DNA from: Zoogloeaceae bacterium
GTDB taxonomy: Bacteria > Pseudomonadota > Gammaproteobacteria > Burkholderiales > Rhodocyclaceae
Assembly: GCA_024235655.1 (NCBI GenBank)
Contig: JACKLY010000004.1
Span: 193,151-257,150, forward strand
DNA length: 64,000 nt
Direction: 5' to 3'
Positions 1-10,512 of the stretch are shown piece by piece. A model generated the notes under the pieces. The model did no database searches. It was not told where the DNA came from and was given only the letters and a program-made list of their open reading frames with translations. The position numbers and the translations under genes are program-made. Numbering within the stretch: the first letter of the stretch is position 1; each line of letters opens with the position of its first letter.

Positions 1-120
1 AGAAATATTCAACTCGTGAGCCATTTTTCCCTAAGCAAATACAACTGCCGAGATAGGCTGCGTTCGAAAAAATCAAAAGAACAGGACGATTCAGCGACAC
101 TTTGATACATTCCTAGCGAA

Positions 121-1143
121 ATGACTTCACTCGCTATCCTTCTCATCGGATTCTCGTTATTCAGCGCTCTGTCGCTTGCCTTTACCCACTTTCGTAGCGA
201 TCAGTACAAGGTGCATGAACGTTCGCGGCGGATGGGACAGGTCTTGCTGGTGTGCCTGTGCATACTCCAAGTTGCTCATTTTGTGTGGCTGCATCTCGAT
301 TTGCCATGGGTACAAACGTTGTTGTACCGCATGACATTGTTTTCTGTTGCTCCGACGTTTTATCTTTTCAGTCAACCGCTGTTGAAGCCTGACGTATCAC
401 CAACCTATCACCCGGCGATGCTCGCGCATGTCCTGCCGCTGATTGTCGTGCCCTTTCTGCCAAGTGATCTTGCCCTGCCGCTAGCCTTCATTATTGGTGC
501 CGGTTATCTGCTATGGCTTGGTCGCAGCCTCTATGTACTGCGCGACGATCGTGAAGACTTTTTCCGGGAAATGATGATTCTTGGTGTTGTATTCGGCATT
601 GCCATCGGTGTTTCCTTGCTTGGTTTGGTGCAAGCGTCACTACAAGGCAAGCTGTTCTTCAGCCTCTACAGTATTGCCATTGGTATTGCTTTTTTCCTGG
701 TTCATACAGCACTCGGTTTGCGCCCGCAACTTCCTGCTGAGGTCAGTGAAACGGCGCAGGCGGCGTATGGAAACTCGACGCTCAAGAATGTTGACTGCGA
801 AAACGCGCTGTTACGGCTTGAAGCCCTCATGACGTCCGAGCGTCTCTACGCATCGCCGGAGCTTAGCCTGCCGATTCTGGCCGAGCAGTTGGGGCTCAGT
901 ACCCACCAGCTATCCGAATTGATGAATGCCCGTCTGGGGAAGGGGTTCTCGCGCTACCTGCGCGAACGGCGCGTCATGGCAGCAAAGATTGCGCTGTGCA
1001 ACGAACCATCTGCGTCAGTGCTATCGATTGGACTATGCGTCGGTTTCACCTCCCAATCGAATTTCTACGAGGCGTTCCGTGAGATCGAAGGAACGACACC
1101 AGGGCAATACCGCAAGCTCCAGCGGAATGGTGAGTCGGAATAA
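121..1143 (+). CDS. Membrane-embedded AraC-family transcriptional regulator
   Basis: This 340-residue protein has about seven hydrophobic segments in its first 200 residues, followed by a C-terminal AraC-type double helix-turn-helix (about residues 235-335). The HTH is recognisable from LSLPILAEQLGLSTHQLSEL and from the second helix region ending GTTPGQYRKLQ. AraC regulators with an integral-membrane N-terminus sense a signal in the membrane and bind DNA on the cytoplasmic face. The ligand cannot be read from sequence. The likely target is the downstream operon starting at 1281, because three evenly spaced repeats lie between the two. Start: the ATG opens directly into the first hydrophobic stretch. 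Confidence 0.85.
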   Translation: MTSLAILLIGFSLFSALSLAFTHFRSDQYKVHERSRRMGQVLLVCLCILQVAHFVWLHLDLPWVQTLLYRMTLFSVAPTFYLFSQPLLKPDVSPTYHPAMLAHVLPLIVVPFLPSDLALPLAFIIGAGYLLWLGRSLYVLRDDREDFFREMMILGVVFGIAIGVSLLGLVQASLQGKLFFSLYSIAIGIAFFLVHTALGLRPQLPAEVSETAQAAYGNSTLKNVDCENALLRLEALMTSERLYASPELSLPILAEQLGLSTHQLSELMNARLGKGFSRYLRERRVMAAKIALCNEPSASVLSIGLCVGFTSQSNFYEAFREIEGTTPGQYRKLQRNGESE

Positions 1144-1169
1144 TAACGCCGGTTCAGCGTCCAAGAGTT

Positions 1170-1240
1170 CCTGAATGATCATTTCAGACCAGAAAAATAC
1201 TCCTGAACGATAGGAGCGGAGGTATTCGGGATGCCTGAAC
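1170..1240 (+). promoter_or_regulatory. Three CCTGAA(T/C) direct repeats spaced exactly 32 bp
   Basis: CCTGAAT occurs at 1170-1176, and CCTGAAC at 1202-1208 and 1234-1240. The first two share the longer core TCCTGAAYGAT. The 32-bp period is about three helical turns, so all three face the same side of the DNA. They lie between the AraC-type regulator and the operon at 1281. I infer binding sites for that regulator. Confidence 0.5.
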
Positions 1241-1280
1241 CTCAGACTGGGTTCTCCATCAACCCGATCAGGAGATCTCC

Positions 1281-1619
1281 ATGACTCCCTATTTCCCACT
1301 TCTAGCCCAATTGCTTCTTAGTGTTGCTGCCAGTCTTGCTGTGCTTTATGCCTTGTCCCGGCCTTTGATGAATGTCCTCGTTCGCATCTGCCCGGATGAA
1401 CAGGCTGCCGCTTTCTGGCTCAGCTACACGAAAGTCATGCTGATGCTTGCTCCATTGTTGATGGTGCTGACAGTTGATCTCTTGACGCATTTCAACAACC
1501 CGTTGGATACGCTTCGTCTAGCAATGATTGCTGCACTGGGTGGGCTTCTGGCTGGTCTTCATGCTGTCGGCAAACGCATTGGTCAGTTCGTGCGCGTTGC
1601 ACATGGGGAATTGTCATGA
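1281..1619 (+). CDS. Small membrane protein, unknown function
   Basis: The protein has 112 residues with three hydrophobic segments, at about residues 5-30, 48-68 and 78-98. I recognise no family. A good ribosome-binding site (AGGAG) precedes the ATG. It is the first gene of a tightly packed operon and its stop overlaps the start of the SDR gene by 4 bp, so it is probably co-translated with it. The evenly spaced repeats upstream suggest control by the AraC-type regulator. A role at the membrane alongside the SDR/DUF2269/DUF4166 proteins is inference only. Confidence 0.7.
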   Translation: MTPYFPLLAQLLLSVAASLAVLYALSRPLMNVLVRICPDEQAAAFWLSYTKVMLMLAPLLMVLTVDLLTHFNNPLDTLRLAMIAALGGLLAGLHAVGKRIGQFVRVAHGELS

Positions 1620-2482
1620 AAATCTTGCTCACTGGTGGTTCTGGCTTTATTGGCCGGAATCTTGGTGCTGCCTTGGCTGCCAAAGGCCATATAGTGCTCA
1701 CGGCATCGCGCGGCAACGGTTTCAACTTTGCACACATGCTGACGGAAAATGAATGGCTGCCACATCTTCAAGGGGTCGATGCGGTTATCAACAGTGTTGG
1801 CATCATCGGTGAGTGCCGCGATCAGCGCTTCGATACACTACATACCCATGCTCCAGTGGCACTATTTCGGGCCTGCAGACTGGCTGGTGTGCGACGCTTA
1901 GTGCAGATTTCCGCACTTGGCGCCGACGAAACGGCGTTTTCCCCCTACCACTTAAGCAAGAAGGCAGCCGACGATTACTTGCGCAGTTTAGATATCGAAT
2001 GGTTCGTCTTGCGCCCTTCGTTGATCTATGGTCGCGGAGGCAAGAGTGCCGATCTGTTCATGCGTCTCAGTGCGCTGCCGGTAATTCCGGTGGTCGACGA
2101 CGGACAACAAATACTGCAACCGGTTCACATCAGTGATGTCGTGGCAACCGTGATGCGAGCCTTGGTCGCACCGGAGGGCCGGAAAACACTGGATATCGTT
2201 AGCACGGAAGTAATCTCATTTTCTGATTGGCTGGAAAAAAACAGGGAAGTTCAAGGGCTTGGCCCAGCAAGAATCCTGCAGATACCGCATGCACTCGCCA
2301 TGGCTTGTGTTTATGTCGGTCGCTATTTCAGTCCGATCCTGCAACCGGATAACTTGCGCATGCTGAAAATCGGCTATTGGGCCGATCCCCGGCCCGTGGA
2401 GCATTTTCTCGGGCGGGCACTTCTTCACTCGGCGCCGGCGCTGTTTTTTGCCGATGCCAGTTCATTTGGGAGCGCATCATGA
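1616..2482 (+). CDS. NAD(P)-binding SDR/epimerase-like protein
   Basis: This 288-residue extended/atypical short-chain dehydrogenase has the nucleotide-binding glycine motif GGSGFIG at residues 7-13 and a YHLSK (YxxxK) signature near residue 118. It resembles NAD-dependent epimerase/NmrA/NDUFA9-like proteins, which bind NAD(P) and act on sugars, quinones or lipids; the substrate is unknown. It sits in an operon with DUF2269 and DUF4166 proteins. In my recollection DUF4166 is also found fused to the C-terminus of SDR proteins, which supports a joint function. It overlaps both neighbours by 4 bp (ATGA). Confidence 0.8.
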   Translation: MKILLTGGSGFIGRNLGAALAAKGHIVLTASRGNGFNFAHMLTENEWLPHLQGVDAVINSVGIIGECRDQRFDTLHTHAPVALFRACRLAGVRRLVQISALGADETAFSPYHLSKKAADDYLRSLDIEWFVLRPSLIYGRGGKSADLFMRLSALPVIPVVDDGQQILQPVHISDVVATVMRALVAPEGRKTLDIVSTEVISFSDWLEKNREVQGLGPARILQIPHALAMACVYVGRYFSPILQPDNLRMLKIGYWADPRPVEHFLGRALLHSAPALFFADASSFGSAS

Positions 2483-2958
2483 CCTATACGACACTCAAGG
2501 CATTGCACATCCTCAGCATGATCCTGTTGTTTGGCACCGGGCTTGGCAGCGCCTATTACAAATGGATGGCCGACCGTAGTGGAAATGTCGTGCACATCGC
2601 TGTTACCAATCGCCATGTTGTCCTGGCAGACTGGATATTCACTACACCAACCGTCATCTTTCAGCCGATCAGCGGCCTATGGATGGTGTACCTTGCCGGC
2701 CTGCCAATGACAACGCCCTGGATTGCGGCCAGTTTCTTTCTGTATTTTCTAGCGGGGGCCTGCTGGTTGCCAGTGGTGTGGCTTCAGATCCGTATGCAAA
2801 AAATTGCCCAGAAAGCTGCTGCCGAAACTACGCCACTTCCTGCTGCTTATTGGCGTATGGCACGCTGGTGGTTCTGGCTGGGCGTACCGGCGTTTACGTC
2901 GATGGTGGCGGTTGTGGTGTTGATGGTGTTCAAGCATCTACCGGGGGTTGAATCATGA
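2479..2958 (+). CDS. DUF2269 family integral membrane protein
   Basis: The protein has 159 residues and four hydrophobic segments (about 5-25, 45-70, 78-98 and 130-152), consistent with DUF2269. Conserved-looking features are His9 in the first helix and the His/Asp region RHVVLADWIF. The start chosen is the ATG within ATGA overlapping the SDR stop; an in-frame upstream extension would run deep into the SDR gene. No enzymatic function is established for DUF2269. It is co-transcribed with the SDR and DUF4166 genes. Confidence 0.75.
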   Translation: MTYTTLKALHILSMILLFGTGLGSAYYKWMADRSGNVVHIAVTNRHVVLADWIFTTPTVIFQPISGLWMVYLAGLPMTTPWIAASFFLYFLAGACWLPVVWLQIRMQKIAQKAAAETTPLPAAYWRMARWWFWLGVPAFTSMVAVVVLMVFKHLPGVES

Positions 2959-3530
2959 AAAGTCTGATGCAGCGGGTGCTCGGCACAGACTGGGATAAGC
3001 TGCCTCCTGCCTTGCAACTGCACTACCGCTTTGGTACGACAACGGACACGGGGAGCATGGAGATCGAGTATCCGCGATTCATGCAGCCTGTCTGGAGCAT
3101 CCTCAGACTGTTTGGTGCGCTGGTTGACCGGAAAGGGACTGGGGTGTCGACGGTCGTTGAAAAAAGCGTGATCGGCGAGCGCCAGTTCTGGCGGCGAACG
3201 ATTACCTATCCTGACGGGCAGGTCTTGCGTTTTGACAGTTTCTGGGTCGCTGCTGGCAATGGTGACGTGATCGAATTCGTCAATCCCGTGCTTGGCCTGC
3301 AGATGTCGCCCTTTGTGGTGGGTAACCGTCTGCACTACCGAGGGGTCAGGTTCATTGCGAAGCTCGGATCGGTGATGGTTCCAATCCCTGAGTGCTTGAC
3401 GCTGGGGCATGCCACGATCATCGAGGAAGCGTTGGATGACCGTCATTTCGCAATGGACTTCCGATTAACGCACCCAATATTTGGGCAGTTATTCCGCTAT
3501 TCCGGGAGGTTTGAGGCGGCGTCTCGATGA
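2955..3530 (+). CDS. DUF4166 domain protein
   Basis: The protein has 191 residues and is soluble, with the DUF4166 pattern: LP.ALQ.HY near the N-terminus, FWRR.ITYPDG in the middle, and an aromatic-rich C-terminus ending in FRYSGRF. DUF4166 is usually a stand-alone protein or the C-terminal part of SDR proteins; its biochemical role is unknown to me. It is the last gene of the operon, overlaps the DUF2269 stop by 4 bp and is followed by a strong hairpin terminator. Confidence 0.75.
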   Translation: MKSLMQRVLGTDWDKLPPALQLHYRFGTTTDTGSMEIEYPRFMQPVWSILRLFGALVDRKGTGVSTVVEKSVIGERQFWRRTITYPDGQVLRFDSFWVAAGNGDVIEFVNPVLGLQMSPFVVGNRLHYRGVRFIAKLGSVMVPIPECLTLGHATIIEEALDDRHFAMDFRLTHPIFGQLFRYSGRFEAASR

Positions 3531-3537
3531 GGGTAGC

Positions 3538-3571
3538 GCAGTGTTCCGGTATTTTGATACCGGAACACTGC
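3538..3571. terminator. Bidirectional hairpin terminator between convergent genes
   Basis: A perfect 15-bp inverted repeat (arms 3538-3552 and 3557-3571) with a TTTG loop lies between the stops of the DUF4166 gene and ppc. The flanking T/A runs are short, so it may act partly as an RNA end stabiliser. Confidence 0.7.
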
Positions 3572-3585
3572 TTTGAAGAGCGGCG

Positions 3586-6351
<2,766 letters not shown>

Positions 6352-6368
6352 GGCTTTTCCTGATAAAT

Positions 6369-6455
6369 CCACCGCAGAAGCGCGGAGGCGCAAAGGTTCG
6401 CAGAGAAAACCGATCAATGCCGGGATTCCTCTACGCCTCCGCGCCTCTGCGGTGG
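6369..6455. repeat. Palindromic intergenic repeat, copy 1
   Basis: The element is about 87 bp and is bounded by CCACCGCAGA at the left and TCTGCGGTGG at the right. Long imperfect inverted arms are built from GCGGAGGCG-type units, and the centre differs from copy 2 at 10376. It lies between ppc and lutB. It resembles the widespread REP-like hairpin repeats of environmental proteobacteria. Confidence 0.8.
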
Positions 6456-6466
6456 GGGTTGGGTTT

Positions 6467-7912
6467 CTAGCTTCCCCGATTCTCTCTTTCCGCCAGCAGA
6501 TCACGCAAGCTTTTTGCAGCCGGTTTCAGCGGCGTGCGTGAATCGGTCCAGCCGGCCTGCTTGCCCGGCGTCAGGAAACGGAAGCGTGTGGCTGCCCAGA
6601 CAAAGGTTCGGTACAGCGCCGGCCGGCTGTAGAGGAAGGCGAAGCCCTTGAAGGCCAGTGAGGCGAAGGTTGTCTTGCCGGCGCCCTGGCCAACCAGCGG
6701 CGCATGGCCGGGTTTGGCATCGTGTGTGGCTTCTTCGCGCAGGCGGATGAGCAGGTCGGGAATCGGAATCTTCACCGGGCACACTTCGCCACAGGCACCG
6801 CACAGCGTCGAGGCGCCCGGCAGTACATGGGTTGCCGCCAACCCCATCATGTGCGGCGAAACGATCTTGCCGATCGGGCCGGGGTAGGTGGTGCCGTAGG
6901 CGTGGCCGCCGATGCGCGTGTAGACCGGGCAGTGGTTCATGCAGGCACCGCAGCGGATGCACTGCAGCGTCTGGCGCAACTGCTCGTCGGCATAGGCCTG
7001 CGAACGGCCGTTATCGACCAGCACCAGATGCATTTCACGCGGGCCGTCCTTCTCGCCCTCGCGGCGCGGGCCGGTGATGACGTTGAAGTAGGTGGTGATC
7101 GCCTGGCCAGTCGCCGAGCGGGTGAGCAGGCCGTAGAGCGGCACCACATGTTCCAGCTTCTCGACCACCTTCTCTATGCCGGTGATGGCGATATGCACAT
7201 CCGGCACCGTGGTGCACATGCGGCCGTTGCCTTCGTTCTCAACGAGGCACAGGCTGCCGGTTTCTGCGACGGCGAAATTTACGCCGGAGAGGCCGATGTC
7301 GGCATCCATGAACTTCTTGCGCAGCACGTCGCGGCCAACCTGAATTAGCGCATCGACATCCTCGGTATAGGCCACGCCCGGCACTTTCTCGGCAAACAAT
7401 TTGGCGATGTCCTGCTTGGTCTTGTGGATCGCCGGCATGATGATGTGCGAGGGCTTCTCGCCGGCCAGCTGGACGATGTACTCGCCCATGTCCGACTCCA
7501 GCGCATCAATGCCGGCCGCATCCATGGCGTGGTTCAGCTCCACTTCCTCGCTGACCATCGACTTGCCTTTCACCATCAGCTTGGCGTCATGCTGGCGGCA
7601 TATACCGAGGATGATGGCGTTGGCTTCGTCCGAATTCTCGGCCCAATGCACCTTGACGCCGTTCTTCACGAGATTGGCTTCCAGCTGCTCCAGCAGTTGC
7701 GGCATTCGGGCGAGGCTGTAGCGGCGGATATGCTCGGCCAGCGTGCGCTGGCGCTCCAGCAATTCCGGGTCGGGGAACTGCGCGGCACGCTTGGCCATCA
7801 GAAAATCCATGGCGCCACGGAAACTCTTCTTCAGGAACGGATCAGCCACCACCTTGGCGGCACGGCGCTTGAACTCGGAGCCCGGAACAAACTGCAGCGG
7901 TTGCGTGGTCAT
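6467..7912 (-). CDS. lutB: L-lactate utilization iron-sulfur protein LutB
   Basis: This 481-residue LutB/LldF-type subunit belongs to the non-flavin L-lactate dehydrogenase complex (lactate to pyruvate). An N-terminal LUD domain is followed by two ferredoxin-type clusters, CIRCGACMNHCP near residue 310 and CGACGEVCP near residue 360. These are the usual two 4Fe-4S motifs. It overlaps the lutC stop by 4 bp, indicating translational coupling in a lutA-lutC-lutB operon; the usual order elsewhere is A-B-C. Control is probably by the divergent FadR-type regulator at 9596. Confidence 0.93.
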   Translation of the reverse strand: MTTQPLQFVPGSEFKRRAAKVVADPFLKKSFRGAMDFLMAKRAAQFPDPELLERQRTLAEHIRRYSLARMPQLLEQLEANLVKNGVKVHWAENSDEANAIILGICRQHDAKLMVKGKSMVSEEVELNHAMDAAGIDALESDMGEYIVQLAGEKPSHIIMPAIHKTKQDIAKLFAEKVPGVAYTEDVDALIQVGRDVLRKKFMDADIGLSGVNFAVAETGSLCLVENEGNGRMCTTVPDVHIAITGIEKVVEKLEHVVPLYGLLTRSATGQAITTYFNVITGPRREGEKDGPREMHLVLVDNGRSQAYADEQLRQTLQCIRCGACMNHCPVYTRIGGHAYGTTYPGPIGKIVSPHMMGLAATHVLPGASTLCGACGEVCPVKIPIPDLLIRLREEATHDAKPGHAPLVGQGAGKTTFASLAFKGFAFLYSRPALYRTFVWAATRFRFLTPGKQAGWTDSRTPLKPAAKSLRDLLAERENRGS

Positions 7913-8577
7913 TGTGCGGCCTCCCCGGTGAGCAGAATCACAATCAGTTCTTTAGGCCCATGCGCACCGTAGGCCAGTGTCTGCTGGATGTCGGCGGTCT
8001 TGGAGGGGCCGGTGATCAGCAGCGCATTGGTCGGCAAGCCGGCCGACCAGTTCTGCCCGGTGATCGCGTCATAGAGCGTCGGCACGATGGTGTCGGCGTC
8101 GACCAGCGCGATATGGATCGGCGGCACCAGCGACATCAGGCGCGGCTCGTCGGCGTCCGGCCACACAATCATCGTGCCGGTTTCGGCAATGGCGCCGCGG
8201 GTGCCGGTGATGGCTGCATCCACGCCCTCGAACAACTCCTGCTTCCAGCCCTCGATCGGCTGGTCATAGGCCAGCAGGCCGTTGATGCCGGCATGGGTCA
8301 GCGCCTTGCCGTGCGCCGTGGCCGGTGCGTAAAGCAGGGTGTTGATCTGCTTCTCGGCAAGCACTGCCTTGACCTTGTCCACCCACTGGTCGCGTGGCAC
8401 GGCGTGCACCTCGGCGTGCCAGGCGGTGATCTTTTCCGAGAACTCCTGCGCCAGCGAAGCTTTGGCGGTGCGCGGCAGGCTGGCATAGTGGGTTGAAATG
8501 GCCTCATCCGGTGCGACGGGAATCTGTCCCGGAATCACCGCACGCAGCTTGCCGAGGATATTGTCGCGGGCGCTCAT
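7909..8577 (-). CDS. lutC: Lactate utilization protein LutC
   Basis: This 222-residue LUD-domain protein (LutC/LldG/YkgG family) is the third component of the LutABC lactate oxidation complex. The family hallmarks GTRGAIAETGT, LVPPIHIALVDAD and GPSKTADI...GAHGPKEL are all present. It overlaps lutB by 4 bp downstream and lutA by 4 bp upstream, so the three are translated together. LutC proteins have no metal-binding cysteine motifs, and none is seen here. Confidence 0.93.
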   Translation of the reverse strand: MSARDNILGKLRAVIPGQIPVAPDEAISTHYASLPRTAKASLAQEFSEKITAWHAEVHAVPRDQWVDKVKAVLAEKQINTLLYAPATAHGKALTHAGINGLLAYDQPIEGWKQELFEGVDAAITGTRGAIAETGTMIVWPDADEPRLMSLVPPIHIALVDADTIVPTLYDAITGQNWSAGLPTNALLITGPSKTADIQQTLAYGAHGPKELIVILLTGEAAQ

Positions 8578-9353
8578 GCCTGGCCTCCATTATTCTTGCC
8601 GGTACGTTCCCATATAAAGCTGGCCAGATGCTGGCCACGGAAGCTGTCGCGGCGTTTTTCCAGCGTACCGTTGATGTTCATCAGGCAGCCGCCATCGGCC
8701 GAGAGAAAGACCTCGGCGCCTGTTTTCTTCAACGCATCGGCCTTGTCACCGGCCATCGCAGCGGAAATCTCCGGCTGGCGTACCGAGAAGGTGCCGCCGA
8801 AACCGCAGCATTCCGACTCATGCGACTGCATCAGCACCTCGACGCCACTCAATTGCCCGAGCAGCTCGCGCGCATGCAGGTGTGTGCCCATCTCGCGGCG
8901 GGCAGAGCAGGAGGTATGCAGAGTCACTTTGGTCGGCTGGCCGGCATCCTTGAACTGCACCTTGAGCACCTTGAGCAGGAACTCGGTCAGCTCGAACACG
9001 CGCCCGGACAAGGCGTCAGCCTGCGCCTTGCGCACCGGGTCTTCGGCAAACAGCTTGGGATAATGGTGAAACATCATGCCGGCACAGGAACCGGAAGGCA
9101 CCACCACCGGCCAGTCTTCCGGAAACAGGTCGAGCTGTTTTGCTGCCACCAGGCGGGCTTCGTCCGCGTAACCGCTGGTGTAGGCCGGCTGGCCGCAACA
9201 AGTCTGGTTTTCGGGGAAGTGCACGCGGATGCCTTCGCGCTCCAGTATCTGGATGGCATCCATGCCGGCTTCCGGGCAGAAAAGGTCAACGAGGCAGGTC
9301 GCGAAGAAGTAGATGTCCGTGGGGCGCGGGCCATCGGGAATGTTTCGTTGCAT
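8574..9353 (-). CDS. lutA: Lactate utilization protein LutA
   Basis: The protein has 259 residues and two CCG domains (cysteine-rich, heterodisulfide-reductase type): ENQTCCGQPAYTSG near residue 57 and SHESECCGFGGTFSV near residue 180. This is the LutA/LldE subunit of the iron-sulfur lactate dehydrogenase. I chose the ATG at 9353 because GGAGGA lies just upstream; the frame opens earlier but without a comparable ribosome-binding site. It is the first gene of the lutACB operon, downstream of two LldR/PdhR-type operator sequences. Confidence 0.93.
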   Translation of the reverse strand: MQRNIPDGPRPTDIYFFATCLVDLFCPEAGMDAIQILEREGIRVHFPENQTCCGQPAYTSGYADEARLVAAKQLDLFPEDWPVVVPSGSCAGMMFHHYPKLFAEDPVRKAQADALSGRVFELTEFLLKVLKVQFKDAGQPTKVTLHTSCSARREMGTHLHARELLGQLSGVEVLMQSHESECCGFGGTFSVRQPEISAAMAGDKADALKKTGAEVFLSADGGCLMNINGTLEKRRDSFRGQHLASFIWERTGKNNGGQA

Positions 9354-9424
9354 TTTTCCTCCGGTCGATCGGTGTGGCACGGGGCCGGTTCATCAAAATT
9401 GAAACAAATAAAAACTTGGGTAAG

Positions 9425-9435
9425 TGGTCAAACCA
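9425..9435. promoter_or_regulatory. LldR/PdhR-type operator, proximal to lutA
   Basis: TGGTCAAACCA followed by ATTTG is a perfect TGGT-N3-ACCA palindrome, the known recognition pattern of LldR/PdhR-class FadR-family regulators. It lies 72 bp upstream of lutA and near the probable lut promoter. Confidence 0.75.
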
Positions 9436-9536
9436 ATTTGCGATAAGTTCAAAATGTACGTTACAACCGGTACTTAGTCAATAACAGGCATGTAAATTTG
9501 GCCTTGCAGAATGCGCTTATGCTGATTAGAATTACG

Positions 9537-9547
9537 CGGTCTTACCA
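9537..9547. promoter_or_regulatory. LldR/PdhR-type operator, proximal to regulator gene
   Basis: CGGTCTTACCA followed by ATTTG matches the same GGT-N3-ACC core with the same 3' flank as the other operator. It is 49 bp upstream of the regulator ATG and exactly 112 bp from the lutA-proximal site. Confidence 0.65.
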
Positions 9548-9595
9548 ATTTGTGGTTCCGAATTTTCGCACGCCAACCGAGTAACGCTATTGCCC

Positions 9596-10354
9596 ATGGC
9601 TCCAAACAAGGTTCAGGTACCTCGCATTTCCGATGCTGTTGCTGCTTCGCTGGAGCGCCGCATTCTGGAAGGCTCGCTCAAGCCGGGTGACCGGCTGCCG
9701 CCAGAACGCGAACTCGCCATCGAGTTGGGGGTGTCGCGCCCTTCGTTGCGCGAGGCCATCCAGAAACTTGCCTCCAAGGGTATGGTACAGAGTCGGCAGG
9801 GTGGTGGCACCTATGTGACCGACCGGCTGGAATCCACTTTCTTTGACCCTTGGCAGGACATGATGGGCGCCCACCCCGGCCTGCGCGAAGATCTGCTGGA
9901 GTTCCGCCGCATGCTCGAAGGCCAGGCTGCCGAATGGGCTGCCGAGCGCGCCACCGATGCCGACCTGACCCGGCTGACGCAAGCCTTCGACGCCATGAAC
10001 GCCGCCTTCGATGCCAACGACCTCGAACGCCGCGCCAGCACCGACATCGATTTTCATCAGGCCATTGGCGAAGCCACGCACAACGTGCTCATCGGCCACC
10101 TTTCGGCTGCGCTGCTACGTCTGATGCAGGACAACATCCGCCTCAACCTGGGCGAACTGAAGAGCATCCCCGCTGCCATTTCGCTGTTGAAGAACCAGCA
10201 TGCCGCCATCCACACGGCCATTGTCGAGCGCAAGCCGAGCGCGGCGCGTGCCGCGGCCGAAACGCATATCGACTTTGTGCGCGAGTCGCTGGCGCAATCG
10301 CTGCGTTCAGCCGCACGGCGTGAAACGGCCGAGCGCCGACTGAATGCCGACTGA
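9596..10354 (+). CDS. FadR-subfamily GntR regulator, LldR/PdhR-like
   Basis: This 252-residue protein has an N-terminal winged helix (residues about 8-75: RRILEGSLKPGDRLPPERELA, then LGVSRPSLREAIQ) and a C-terminal FCD ligand domain with the metal-ligand pattern D..FH and a later ETHIDFV helix. FCD regulators bind carboxylic acids; here the divergent lutACB operon points to L-lactate. Two operator sequences in the intergenic region match this class. I prefer ATG 9596; an in-frame TTG two codons earlier is possible. Probable action: repression of lut and of itself, relieved by lactate. Confidence 0.88.
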   Translation: MAPNKVQVPRISDAVAASLERRILEGSLKPGDRLPPERELAIELGVSRPSLREAIQKLASKGMVQSRQGGGTYVTDRLESTFFDPWQDMMGAHPGLREDLLEFRRMLEGQAAEWAAERATDADLTRLTQAFDAMNAAFDANDLERRASTDIDFHQAIGEATHNVLIGHLSAALLRLMQDNIRLNLGELKSIPAAISLLKNQHAAIHTAIVERKPSAARAAAETHIDFVRESLAQSLRSAARRETAERRLNAD

Positions 10355-10375
10355 AACCATCGCTATGAATAAAAC

Positions 10376-10464
10376 CCACCGCAGAGGCGCAAAGGCGCAG
10401 AGACCCGCAAAGGAAACCCCGAATTTTCTCGGGATTTCTTTGCGCCTCTGCGTCTCTGCGGTGG
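10376..10464. repeat. Palindromic intergenic repeat, copy 2
   Basis: This is an 89-bp relative of the element at 6369. It has the same CCACCGCAGAGGCGC outer arms and GCGCCTCTGCG closing arm, with a different centre (CCCGAATTTTCTCGGG). It is inserted between the regulator gene and ppsA. Confidence 0.8.
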
Positions 10465-10512
10465 ACGTTCGATCTTTGCATATTTAATTCAATCCCCTTG
10501 AAAGGAATCCTT

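Noticed and set aside
6352..6504. N-terminal extension of PEP carboxylase
   Set aside because: The extra codons translate the palindromic repeat; family homology starts at the GTG at 6351.
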